Under the pieces are notes generated by a model that saw only the letters and a list, made by a program, of their open reading frames with translations, was not told the origin of the DNA and searched no databases. 64,000 nt of DNA from Neobacillus cucumis (lineage in GTDB: Bacteria > Bacillota > Bacilli > Bacillales > Cytobacillaceae): positions 62,001 to 126,000 of the forward strand of contig NZ_PGVE01000090.1 of assembly GCF_002860255.1 (NCBI RefSeq). The letters run 5' to 3'. Positions 39,515 through 47,467 of this stretch are shown here, piece after piece. The position numbers were made by a program, and so were the translations under genes. The first letter of the stretch is position 1. The number at the start of each line of letters is the position of its first letter.

Positions 39515-40177
39515 TTGTATCATTATCATGTGCCTAATCGAAATGGATTACATCCTAAAAGCAATATAATTAAGGTAACAGGTGAAGGGGAACTTTCGAT
39601 TCCTCCTGATTCAGCTTCAGTAAATTTGGGGGTTATAACAGAAATGAAGGAGCTAACAAGCGCTCAACAGCAAAATTCTGTTGAGGTGGCTAAAGTGATT
39701 AATGCACTTCAGACACTTGGAATACCTAAAAATTTAATCCAAACCTTAGATTATCGAATTGAAACGGAGTACGATTACGAACAAGGGAAACAACTTTTTC
39801 GCGGTTATAAAATTACTCATCTTTTACATGTAAAATTAGAAGAATTATCATTAGTAGGAAAAGCAGTCGATATTGCTGTTCAAAACGGAGTGAATTATGT
39901 CTCTAATGTCCAATTCAGCCTTAAAGATAAAGAAACCTATTATTTACAAGCATTGTCACTTGCACTTAATAATGCCAGTGATAAAGCTAAAACGATTGCT
40001 TCAACCTTGCATGTCACTTTACTTCCAACACCTATCATGGTAGTGGAAAGAGAACCTGCCGTTCAACCCATACCTTATTCTGCAGGAACCTTAATGAAAG
40101 GGATTAACTCAACTCCAATTGAACCTGGGCTAATTAAGGTGAAAGCGGTTATTTTAGCTGAATTTCACTATCATTGA
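39515..40177 (+). CDS. SIMPL (DUF541) domain-containing protein
   Basis: The 220-residue protein has the SIMPL/DUF541 fold: IIKVTGEGELSIPPDSASVN near the N terminus, NLIQTLDYRIETEYDY, and repeated beta strands to ILAEFHYH. No signal peptide is seen, unlike many relatives that are periplasmic. Function is unknown; some family members act in stress responses or outer-surface assembly. It is a lone plus-strand gene between spoIIIAA and the ccm genes. The start is TTG, with GAGGGG 6 bases upstream. Confidence 0.85.
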   Translation: MYHYHVPNRNGLHPKSNIIKVTGEGELSIPPDSASVNLGVITEMKELTSAQQQNSVEVAKVINALQTLGIPKNLIQTLDYRIETEYDYEQGKQLFRGYKITHLLHVKLEELSLVGKAVDIAVQNGVNYVSNVQFSLKDKETYYLQALSLALNNASDKAKTIASTLHVTLLPTPIMVVEREPAVQPIPYSAGTLMKGINSTPIEPGLIKVKAVILAEFHYH

Positions 40178-40195
40178 GAATTAAAAAACTAAAGA

Positions 40196-40238
40196 AAAAA
40201 GGACTGATCCTAAATTAGGCATCAATCCTTTTCTTTTT
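40196..40238. terminator. Bidirectional terminator between the SIMPL gene and the ccm operon
   Basis: AAAAGGA and TCCTTTT with inner CCTAA/TTAGG pairing form a hairpin flanked by T runs on both strands, between the convergent SIMPL gene and ccmG. Confidence 0.8.
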
Positions 40239-40245
40239 AAAATTA

Positions 40246-40755
40246 TTACTTATCATATTTTTTAGCCCAATTATACAATTGCATTTCTGTAACAGGCCCA
40301 TTAAAGTGCTCTCTAATTATTCCTTGTTTATCAATAACAAAGGTTTCAGGCTGTCCGGTGACATTATACATTTTTGATACTTTGGCATTATAGTCAAATA
40401 GATAGTTCATTCCCTCTTTATTATTTTTAGTAGCTTTTTTTATCCTATCAATTGTTTCTCCACGGTTAATCATAAGAAAGGGATATTTGTCACCATAATC
40501 CTTTTGATACGATGCCAGCTCAGGGAATTCCTCTTTACAAGGTTCACACCAGCTCGCAAAATAATTAATGATGACCACCTTGCCTTTATAATCAGAGAGT
40601 TTACTTGTACCACCCTCATATTTTGGCAGTTCGAAGTTATATGCCTTATCACCGACATCTGTGCTTTTTCCTTTTGTGACCAAACTATACCCAAAAAAGC
40701 CAAACATACTTACAATTAGAATTAATACGAGTATTTTGATGACTCGCTGGTTCAT
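40246..40755 (-). CDS. ccmG: CcmG/ResA-type thiol-disulfide oxidoreductase
   Basis: The 169-residue protein has an N-terminal membrane anchor (ILVLILIVSMFGFFGYSL) and an extracytoplasmic TlpA-like thioredoxin domain with the WCEPC active site (Cys70, Cys73), plus GQPETFVIDKQGII with the cis-Pro region. Such proteins reduce the CxxCH cysteines of apocytochrome c before haem attachment. ATG at 40755 follows AGGGGG. It is the last gene of the ccm operon, 36 bases after ccmD. ResA of System II is an alternative name; the neighbours favour CcmG. Confidence 0.88.
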   Translation of the reverse strand: MNQRVIKILVLILIVSMFGFFGYSLVTKGKSTDVGDKAYNFELPKYEGGTSKLSDYKGKVVIINYFASWCEPCKEEFPELASYQKDYGDKYPFLMINRGETIDRIKKATKNNKEGMNYLFDYNAKVSKMYNVTGQPETFVIDKQGIIREHFNGPVTEMQLYNWAKKYDK

Positions 40756-40791
40756 CGTGTTTCCCCCTGACACTCTTGACACGGTATAAAA

Positions 40792-40926
40792 TTACTTTTC
40801 CAGTTCCTTTAAAAACTCAATTTCCTTTTTTAGCTTTGTGTGCCTTTTTCCTAATATTAGCATGTATGCAAAAATAACTACCCAAGCAACAGAATATGCA
40901 CCGTACATATATTCATAACCCATCAT
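40792..40926 (-). CDS. ccmD: CcmD, small haem-exporter subunit
   Basis: This 44-codon gene encodes MMGYEYMYGAYSVAWVVIF, continuing as one membrane helix and a charged tail (GKRHTKLKKEIEFLKELEK). The layout, an aromatic-rich N terminus, one helix and a basic, helical cytosolic tail, is that of CcmD, which helps release holo-CcmE from CcmC. AGGAGG lies 5-8 bases before the paired ATG codons. Position directly after ccmC supports the call. Confidence 0.85.
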   Translation of the reverse strand: MMGYEYMYGAYSVAWVVIFAYMLILGKRHTKLKKEIEFLKELEK

Positions 40927-40935
40927 TTATTCCTC

Positions 40936-41697
40936 CTAATTTTCTTGTTCTGCTATTAATTTTTCTTTAAAGCGTTCAACCTTTATTTTCATATTTTCAA
41001 AAGATACACCCTTTTGAAGAAGGTAAGTATAAAGAATTGTGAATGCTGCGAGCGAAACAAACAAGGCTGTCAGCATGGTACCCTCAATTCCTCCCCCTTG
41101 CTGGGAAGGTCCACTGCCAAAAATGATAGGATGAAATTTTGTTTGCCACCAGCGAATGGCAAAAAATACAATTGGAACATCAGCAAAACCGATAATCCCA
41201 AATACAGCGGCAAGTCTTGCTTTTTTATCCCAAACACCATCCATTTGGCGGATCATAATATAAGCAATATAGATAAAAAATAGAATCAATGTTGTGATTA
41301 ACCTTGGTTCCCAGACCCACCAAGTATTCCATGAGGATTTTGCCCAGATTGGACCTGTGGTTAAAACAATAATCGTAAAAACAACACCAATCTCTGCAGA
41401 CACATATGCATATGTATCAAATATTCTTTCTCTCTTAATTAAGAATAAAATACTAAATACAAATGTAACGAAAAAGGCCATAAATGCCAGCCATGCAGAG
41501 CTAACATGAAAATAAAATATTTTTTGTGCTGCCCCCATTGTTTTTTCTTCAGCAGCATAGATAAAAATAAAATAAAGGGCAACTAACATGAAAATGACTG
41601 TTCCACCAAACAGAATACTAGAAATATTGTTTGTCTTTGTTTCAGTCAAATGAGCCCCAGGGAGTACCGCTTTCTCACGTTCGAGATTCATACTCAT
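40936..41697 (-). CDS. ccmC: Haem handling protein CcmC
   Basis: The 253-residue polytopic protein (about six helices) belongs to the haem-handling family. The tryptophan-rich WWD motif is visible as SSWNTWWVWEPRLITTLILF, and conserved His occur in FYFHVSSAWLAF and KFHPIIF. CcmC attaches haem to CcmE outside the membrane. ATG at 41697 is chosen, with GGAGGT 7 bases upstream; it follows ccmB by 3 bases. A CcsA-type protein is the main alternative, but ccmAB next to it favours CcmC. Confidence 0.92.
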   Translation of the reverse strand: MSMNLEREKAVLPGAHLTETKTNNISSILFGGTVIFMLVALYFIFIYAAEEKTMGAAQKIFYFHVSSAWLAFMAFFVTFVFSILFLIKRERIFDTYAYVSAEIGVVFTIIVLTTGPIWAKSSWNTWWVWEPRLITTLILFFIYIAYIMIRQMDGVWDKKARLAAVFGIIGFADVPIVFFAIRWWQTKFHPIIFGSGPSQQGGGIEGTMLTALFVSLAAFTILYTYLLQKGVSFENMKIKVERFKEKLIAEQEN

Positions 41698-41700
41698 CAC

Positions 41701-42381
41701 TTAAACCTCCAGCACATAGTCTATTAATAAGAAACAAACAACAAAGAAAATAAGATCATAGGCTGTAACAAGCTGGATCCAGGCTATGGCGCTAGAAAGC
41801 TTTCCCATATTTGTTAATATGATCTTTGTTGCTTGAACAACACCAATTAAGATTGGCGTTGTGATTGGAAAGAGCAACAGCGGCAGCAGCATTTCACTGC
41901 TTTTTGAATTTGACGCAAGAGCGGCTAGAAATGTCCCAATTGCGATAAATCCAAAACTTCCTAAAAAGATAACTAGAAGGAAATAAGGAAAACTGCCGAA
42001 AAATTTAAAATCAAATAATAGAAACAGGAATGGAATCGATACAACTTCAACAAGCAGCATCATCGTGAAATTGGCCAAGAACTTACCTAAATAGACACTT
42101 ACTGCTTCCATTGGGGCTACTAATAACCCTTGCATGGTATCATTTCGCTGTTCTGATATAAACGATCGATTCAGTCCAAGAATACCTGCAAATACGATAA
42201 TGACCCAAATGACTCCTGGAATGACAGCTTTTGTTGTATTATTAGCGGGATCAAAGGCAAAGCTGAACACAACGATTACGAGACCCGCAAAAATAATCTG
42301 TGTAGTCAATATTTGTTTCGTTTTAAGCTCGGAATATAAGTCCTTTTTTGCTAAGAAGAGGGCTGTTCGAAAGAGGTTCAT
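41701..42381 (-). CDS. ccmB: Haem exporter permease CcmB
   Basis: The 226-residue protein has about six membrane helices (TQIIFAGLVIVVFSFAF; VIPGVIWVIIVFAGILGL; TTPILIGVVQATKI) and the CcmB pattern FISEQRNDTMQGLLVAP. It is the membrane partner of the CcmA ATPase in the CcmABCD complex. Its start overlaps the ccmA stop by 4 bases. Confidence 0.93.
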   Translation of the reverse strand: MNLFRTALFLAKKDLYSELKTKQILTTQIIFAGLVIVVFSFAFDPANNTTKAVIPGVIWVIIVFAGILGLNRSFISEQRNDTMQGLLVAPMEAVSVYLGKFLANFTMMLLVEVVSIPFLFLLFDFKFFGSFPYFLLVIFLGSFGFIAIGTFLAALASNSKSSEMLLPLLLFPITTPILIGVVQATKIILTNMGKLSSAIAWIQLVTAYDLIFFVVCFLLIDYVLEV

Positions 42382-43082
42382 GATGCTCCCTCCACTTGAA
42401 ATTCATATTTTTCGGTAACAAACCTAAGATTGCGATCTTCAACTTTAAAGTCGTCCACAATGATTCCATTCTTTACAATAATCACCCGATCACAGATTTC
42501 TGCGGCTTGTTTAAAATCATGGGTAACCATTAATGTAGTCGTACCTTTTTCCTTCATCGATAAAATGACATTGTTTAATATCGAAATCGCTCCTTGATCC
42601 AAACCAGTATGAGGTTCATCTAAAAGTAATATCTCAGGTTCATGGATAATGGCCCTTGCAATAGCAATCCTCTGAATCATCCCTCGGGAAAAATTCTTGA
42701 CTGGCTCATTCAAAAAGAAGGATAAGCCTACATCTTTTACAAGCTTTCTTGCTTTTTTTTCCACATCTTTCACCCCGTAGATATTCCCAAAGAATACGAG
42801 ATTTTCTAACGGAGAGTAATGATCATAAAGTAAACTCGAATGAGGTAAATATCCTAATAATTTTTTTATCATTATCTGGTTTTTTCGGAGTTCCAAGCCA
42901 TTGATCATCACTTGACCTGATGTGGGTTTAATTAAGGTGGCCAATACCTTAAGAAGCGTACTCTTCCCCGCTCCATTTGGTCCTAAAATGGCAACTGTTT
43001 CCCCTTTTTTTATAGAGAGGTCTACGCCACGTAAGATCAGCTTATTATCAGCTTGCTTCGTCAGCTTTTTTAATTTGATCAT
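42378..43082 (-). CDS. ccmA: Cytochrome c biogenesis ABC ATPase CcmA
   Basis: The 234-residue ABC ATPase has Walker A GPNGAGKSTLLKVL, the signature FSRGMIQRIAIARAII, Walker B ILLLDEPHTGLDQG and the switch His in MVTHDF. CcmA powers release of holo-CcmE from the CcmABCD complex. ATG at 43082 follows GGGGGGAC. The gene is 23 bases after the upstream hypothetical gene and overlaps ccmB, so it is clearly within the operon. Confidence 0.92.
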   Translation of the reverse strand: MIKLKKLTKQADNKLILRGVDLSIKKGETVAILGPNGAGKSTLLKVLATLIKPTSGQVMINGLELRKNQIMIKKLLGYLPHSSLLYDHYSPLENLVFFGNIYGVKDVEKKARKLVKDVGLSFFLNEPVKNFSRGMIQRIAIARAIIHEPEILLLDEPHTGLDQGAISILNNVILSMKEKGTTTLMVTHDFKQAAEICDRVIIVKNGIIVDDFKVEDRNLRFVTEKYEFQVEGAS

Positions 43083-43105
43083 CAAGAGTCCCCCCTAACC
43101 TGCTA

Positions 43106-44101
43106 TTACTCAATAAAACTACGTAAATTTAACTTAACTTGTACTAAATGCTGCTTATAAGCAGCAATCTTTGCATGGTATTCATCTTCTGTTAGTTTTC
43201 CATGATCAAAGGTTTCTTCTAGTTCAATAATCTTATCCATGATTGCTTTTTGTTTGGCAATTAACTGCTTGAATGCCTTTTCTTCTTTATCCGCTCCTAG
43301 TCTTTCTTCTTCCAGTCTAGCTTTTCTCTTAAAGTAGATAAAATAAGAAATTCCTGCAATAATGATGGCTCCAACTATAATTAGAAAGATGTGCGGATTG
43401 AAACTGTGTAATGGCGATTGAGCCCACATTCTTAGATGGCCAGGATTGTGAAAGGCAGGGGCAGTATGTGTTACACCGCTTGTACTTTCTTTGCCTGCTG
43501 TTGTTGCAGACTGTTTTGTTTCGTCTGCCGGCGGCTGAACATCCTTGTTGTAAGCAAGTGTAAAAGTCTGGTTTTCCTTCAACCCCTCAATGCTATATCC
43601 AAAATAGTTTTGGTCATCAAATTTGAAAAGCCCTTGATTCGTTGCTTCTGCACCTGTTACTTCAACACTCCCCATTCCCTCCGGTACAAGGATTTGCATC
43701 GCTCCAACAGGATAATCCATCGCTAATTTGATTTCTTTCCCTTTTGGCATTCTATAACTATATGCAAGCACAGTTGTTTGATTGGCTGGAATCGGGGTAG
43801 TTGTTATAAACCCTTTTCCGACTTGTTTAAAGGCGATTTTACTATCTAAAAAATTTAAGTCCTTCGCTTCATCAGGCAGAGTGACCTTTAATACAGCTTC
43901 ACTTTTACCATCACCTTTATATTCCGCTGAAGAGTTATTTGTATAATTAACCATGTTCATCATGTTTGTTGAGCCATCTTCTGCTGGACTTACAACAAGG
44001 TAATGCATTTCAATGGATACCTCAGAATCTGTTGCTGCAAATCCATGGAAAGGAATTAGAAGTATAAGACCAAGGAGGAAAATGGTGATTTTCTTGATCA
44101 C
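43106..44101 (-). CDS. Secreted membrane-anchored protein of the ccm operon, unrecognised family (B)
   Basis: I do not recognise this 331-residue protein. It has a signal peptide (ITIFLLGLILLIPFHGFAA), an extracytoplasmic beta-rich region (about 22-225), one membrane helix near 240 (IFLIIVGAIIIAGISYFIYF) and a cytosolic charged helical tail with LEETFDHGKLTEDEYHAKI. The layout equals that of the gene at 47468-48529. Its start overlaps the stop of the CcmI-like gene by 4 bases and ccmA follows, so a role in haem or apocytochrome handling is inferred, not shown. Confidence 0.85.
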   Translation of the reverse strand: MIKKITIFLLGLILLIPFHGFAATDSEVSIEMHYLVVSPAEDGSTNMMNMVNYTNNSSAEYKGDGKSEAVLKVTLPDEAKDLNFLDSKIAFKQVGKGFITTTPIPANQTTVLAYSYRMPKGKEIKLAMDYPVGAMQILVPEGMGSVEVTGAEATNQGLFKFDDQNYFGYSIEGLKENQTFTLAYNKDVQPPADETKQSATTAGKESTSGVTHTAPAFHNPGHLRMWAQSPLHSFNPHIFLIIVGAIIIAGISYFIYFKRKARLEEERLGADKEEKAFKQLIAKQKAIMDKIIELEETFDHGKLTEDEYHAKIAAYKQHLVQVKLNLRSFIE

Positions 44102-44472
44102 TTTCCTTCCCCCTTTTTGTTTGCATAGATTTTCATCTGGGCTTCAATTTCTTTTTCCACTTCTGCCATTAAGTCTTTATCAATACTCTGGTCCACAAAT
44201 TTTTCTTCTTCTTTCATGATGCTGGCAATTTCTGTTTCATATTGCCTTTTTAAATTTTTGTAATCAGCGTGTGAAATTTTATCCATTTTGTACTCAAATT
44301 CAATTTCATTCAGCGTAGTTAAAAGAGCCTCTTTTGTTGCAGATAAATCCTGGTCGTTTGAACTAAATTGTTTAAATGTATCCCATTTAAAAAACGGAGC
44401 TAATATTAAAAGTAAACAGATTAGCGCTAATGCGGCAGTAAAAATCATGGAGATGATTGAGATATCATGCAT
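44098..44472 (-). CDS. CcmI-like short cytochrome c biogenesis protein
   Basis: The 124-residue protein has one N-terminal helix (ISMIFTAALALICLLLILAP) and a cytosolic helical part with LLTTLNEIEFEYKMDKISHA and DYKNLKRQYETEIASIM. This resembles the N-terminal part of CcmI/CycH without the TPR repeats of proteobacterial CcmI. It lies between ccmH and the unrecognised gene B, which supports the call, but the similarity is modest. Confidence 0.65.
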   Translation of the reverse strand: MHDISIISMIFTAALALICLLLILAPFFKWDTFKQFSSNDQDLSATKEALLTTLNEIEFEYKMDKISHADYKNLKRQYETEIASIMKEEEKFVDQSIDKDLMAEVEKEIEAQMKIYANKKGEGK

Positions 44473-44486
44473 TTTTTGTTCACATC

Positions 44487-44990
44487 CTAAAGATACTTTT
44501 TGCGTTCTTCATCGATCATAGAGGAAAGAATTTCTCCCTCTACTTCCTCCTCAGTGCTTTCATAATCAGTTATTACTGCTTCAGTACCTTTTCTCTTCAC
44601 CCATTTGCGGATAATGAAGAACACAGCTACTGCAGCTAATCCTAATACGACAAATGGAAGAACCCAAGCTGTTAAACTAAAACCGCTCTTTTCAGGGGAC
44701 GTTAAGATTTCTTCACCATAAATATTGACATAATATTGACGAATTTTATCTTTATCCCAGCCTTTATTCATCATCCCAACTAGGTCTTTTTTAAAATCTT
44801 TTGTGAGATTACAAGTGTTCGGATCACATTCATAATGATCTTGGCCACAGCCGCAAGTACAGGCAAATTGTTGTGCAACGGCTTTAAACTCTGCTGATTT
44901 ATAATCAATCTGACTAGCTTCTACTCGAAGAAAAGATACTTGAAAAATAAACGCAATGACAAGGAGTCCAAGATAGAGTTTTTTCTTCAT
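44487..44990 (-). CDS. ccmH: Cytochrome c biogenesis protein CcmH
   Basis: The 167-residue protein has a signal peptide, an extracytoplasmic domain with Cys44, Cys46 and Cys48 in FACTCGCGQDHYECD, a helix near 110-130 (LPFVVLGLAAVAVFFIIRKW) and a charged tail. CcmH proteins present reduced apocytochrome to CcmF; the proteobacterial motif is LRCxxC, whereas Gram-positive versions have CxCGC as here. Two further Cys (55, 60) could bind metal or form a disulfide. 2 bases after ccmF. Confidence 0.9.
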   Translation of the reverse strand: MKKKLYLGLLVIAFIFQVSFLRVEASQIDYKSAEFKAVAQQFACTCGCGQDHYECDPNTCNLTKDFKKDLVGMMNKGWDKDKIRQYYVNIYGEEILTSPEKSGFSLTAWVLPFVVLGLAAVAVFFIIRKWVKRKGTEAVITDYESTEEEVEGEILSSMIDEERKKYL

Positions 44991-44992
44991 TT

Positions 44993-46975
44993 TTAAGACA
45001 CCTCTTTGCGTACCCCTGTATATCTAGGAGTGACATTTCCATATTTTCCGTTCCACACTGCAAACAGTGCACCAATGACAATCATGAAGGAACCAAACCA
45101 TAACCAATCCATCATAGGATTAATTTTGACAACAAAGGTGGCTTTTCCATCATCTTCCCAGGCACTTAAGACAATATATAAGTCTTCTTTTACAGATGAA
45201 ATGATGGCTACTTCAGAAGATGGTTGCTCCCAGTTACCATAAAACACTTTTTCCGGCTGGAAGGTTCCTAGTTTTTTCCCATTTCTAAATACGGTAACGT
45301 CAGCATAAACGATATCGTTAATTCCCTCTTTCTTTTGATCGAGCCGATCATAATTAATTCGGTAATCTCTCAGCTCAATTGATTTTCCCAGCGGAACTGT
45401 TTTCATCGTTTCAACGTCATAGTTTTGTGAACCGATGATCCCCATAGTAATAAATGCAATTCCAAGATGAACTATATATCCTCCATAGCGGCGGCGGTTG
45501 CGTATCATCAGACGATATAATGCAACTGCCGCAGATTCTTTTGTCATCTTTCTTCTCGCTTTCACACCTCTATAAAACTCTAAAAAGTGGGTAATTAATA
45601 AAAGAATAATAACTCCGTATCCAATGACAGCCCATGCTTTTTGAATCCCTAACACAACCATTAAAACCATTCCTGCTACAGCAAAAATCGCCGGAATTAA
45701 GAAATTTTTCCTTAGATTTTTTACAGTAGATTTCTGCCATGCTAGAAGTGGACAGACAGCCATAACAAACATCATCGATAATAGGATGGGAGCTTCAACC
45801 TTGTTAAAGAAGGGCATACCTACAGTTACCTTAGTACCTCGGACAGCCTCAGATACTAGCGGGAATACGGTTCCCCAAAAAGTAGCAAATGCTGCACCAA
45901 CTAGTAAAAGGTTGTTAACTAAGAAGCTGCTCTCTTTAGAAACAATAGAGTTAAACTCCCCTGCACTCCGTTTAAGCAAGTTATACCGGCTCATTAATAC
46001 ATATAGAGCCAAGATGACAGCAACACCCATAAAGATTAAGAAGTATAATCCTAGATTTGAGTTGGCAAATGCATGTACAGAAGTTAAAACACCGCTGCGC
46101 ACCAGGAATGTCCCAAATAATGTCAAGGCATAGGAAACAATAATTAAGCTGATATTCCATATTTTTAACATGTTTTTTCGTTCTTGTATCATGACGGAAT
46201 GCAGGAATGCCGTTGCTGTTAACCATGGCATAAACGAAGCATTCTCCACCGCATCCCATGCCCAATATCCGCCCCAGCCAAGTTCCACATAGGCCCATTG
46301 ACCGCCAAAAATATTTCCAAGACTTAAAAATAACCAGGCAACGATTGTCCAACGTCTTGTCATTTTTATCCAGAAGTCATCTACATTTTTCAGGATCAAA
46401 GCTGCCATCGCAAAGGCAAATGGAATAGCGAGACCAACATACCCCAAGTAAAGTGTGACCGGATGAATAATCATCCCAGGGTTTTGAAGCATGGGATTAA
46501 GGCCTTTTCCCTCTGTTGGGACAGTATCCAATAAGACAAATGGTTTAGCGACAAATCCCAAAATGAAGAAGAAAAAAACGGCATTAGCCATTAAGATGGC
46601 AGATATGTAAGGAACCATGGGGTTTCCTTTCATCTTTCTTGAATAAGCGATCATCACCATATAAAGGGTTAAGAAAAAGGTCCATAATAGTAATGATCCA
46701 GCGTTCCCTGCCCATAAAGCAGTAAGTTTATAAATAATTGGCAGTTCACTGCTTGTATAATCAGTAACGTATTCGTATTGAAATTGAGAGGTACCTAAAA
46801 GGTAGAACATAGAAAGCATCGCCATTGCTGCACTAATAAATAGTGCGATCATCCCGCTTTTTCCACTGTTTACAAGTTTTTGATTTTTGGTACTTATTCC
46901 CAGGGTAATGATAAGTAGCGAGTATATCGCAATGACTAAACCTATATAAATGGTTGCATTGGCAAATAAATACAT
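44993..46975 (-). CDS. ccmF: Haem lyase CcmF
   Basis: The 660-residue polytopic protein has about 15 membrane helices. The WWD haem-handling motif is visible in GWGGYWAWDAVENASFMPWL, with further conserved HSVMIQERKNMLKIWN and GTFLVRSGVLTSVHAFA. CcmF joins haem from CcmE to CxxCH of apocytochromes together with CcmH. Length is normal for System I CcmF. Confidence 0.96.
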   Translation of the reverse strand: MYLFANATIYIGLVIAIYSLLIITLGISTKNQKLVNSGKSGMIALFISAAMAMLSMFYLLGTSQFQYEYVTDYTSSELPIIYKLTALWAGNAGSLLLWTFFLTLYMVMIAYSRKMKGNPMVPYISAILMANAVFFFFILGFVAKPFVLLDTVPTEGKGLNPMLQNPGMIIHPVTLYLGYVGLAIPFAFAMAALILKNVDDFWIKMTRRWTIVAWLFLSLGNIFGGQWAYVELGWGGYWAWDAVENASFMPWLTATAFLHSVMIQERKNMLKIWNISLIIVSYALTLFGTFLVRSGVLTSVHAFANSNLGLYFLIFMGVAVILALYVLMSRYNLLKRSAGEFNSIVSKESSFLVNNLLLVGAAFATFWGTVFPLVSEAVRGTKVTVGMPFFNKVEAPILLSMMFVMAVCPLLAWQKSTVKNLRKNFLIPAIFAVAGMVLMVVLGIQKAWAVIGYGVIILLLITHFLEFYRGVKARRKMTKESAAVALYRLMIRNRRRYGGYIVHLGIAFITMGIIGSQNYDVETMKTVPLGKSIELRDYRINYDRLDQKKEGINDIVYADVTVFRNGKKLGTFQPEKVFYGNWEQPSSEVAIISSVKEDLYIVLSAWEDDGKATFVVKINPMMDWLWFGSFMIVIGALFAVWNGKYGNVTPRYTGVRKEVS

Positions 46976-46999
46976 TTTATCACCTTCTTACGTTGACAG

Positions 47000-47452
47000 T
47001 TATTTTTCTTTCACTGATTTATCTAGTAGTTGCTTATGTTTTTCAGGGTCATAGTTTTTCATATCTTTCCCCTCATATTTAGAAGGGCATCTAGTTTTTA
47101 CCGATTCAGCTGCAAAAGTATCCTTTTTAGTTGGGGAACCTTGAAGTATGGTAATGACCCCTTCGGAGAAGTTATCTGGTTTGGTACCATGATAAATAAC
47201 ATGCATTACGTTGCCATGATTATCCTTCACGTCAAATTTTAATTGGATTTTTTCCGGATCCCATTCAACTGTTTTTTCCATAAGTAATCCTTCAACTGTA
47301 ACAAAATCGTTTTTATGTTGCTCTTGGGTTGCTAAAAGTTCTTTCATGGTTAACTCCACACCACTTGAGCCTGGTGTTGCAGCCATTAACAAGAATACGA
47401 TTGCTCCCGCAATAATAAAGCCACCTAACATAACAAGGGTATTTTTTTTCAT
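47000..47452 (-). CDS. ccmE: Haem chaperone CcmE, CxxxY type
   Basis: The 150-residue protein has an N-terminal anchor (LVMLGGFIIAGAIVFLLMAA) and an extracytoplasmic OB-fold (VTVEGLLMEKTVEWDPEKIQ, LKFDVKDNHGNVMHVIYHG). The haem-attachment motif is TRCPSKYEG, that is Cys122-x3-Tyr126, in place of the usual HxxxY. CxxxY CcmE is known from archaea and some sulfate reducers. The gene is 24 bases before ccmF and 15 bases after the unrecognised gene A. Confidence 0.93.
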   Translation of the reverse strand: MKKNTLVMLGGFIIAGAIVFLLMAATPGSSGVELTMKELLATQEQHKNDFVTVEGLLMEKTVEWDPEKIQLKFDVKDNHGNVMHVIYHGTKPDNFSEGVITILQGSPTKKDTFAAESVKTRCPSKYEGKDMKNYDPEKHKQLLDKSVKEK

Positions 47453-47467
47453 CCCTTTCTCACCCCA

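Noticed and set aside
46012-46352. Alternative 123-codon minus-strand frame inside ccmF
   Set aside because: It lies wholly within the ccmF coding frame, has no family features, and is a shadow frame.
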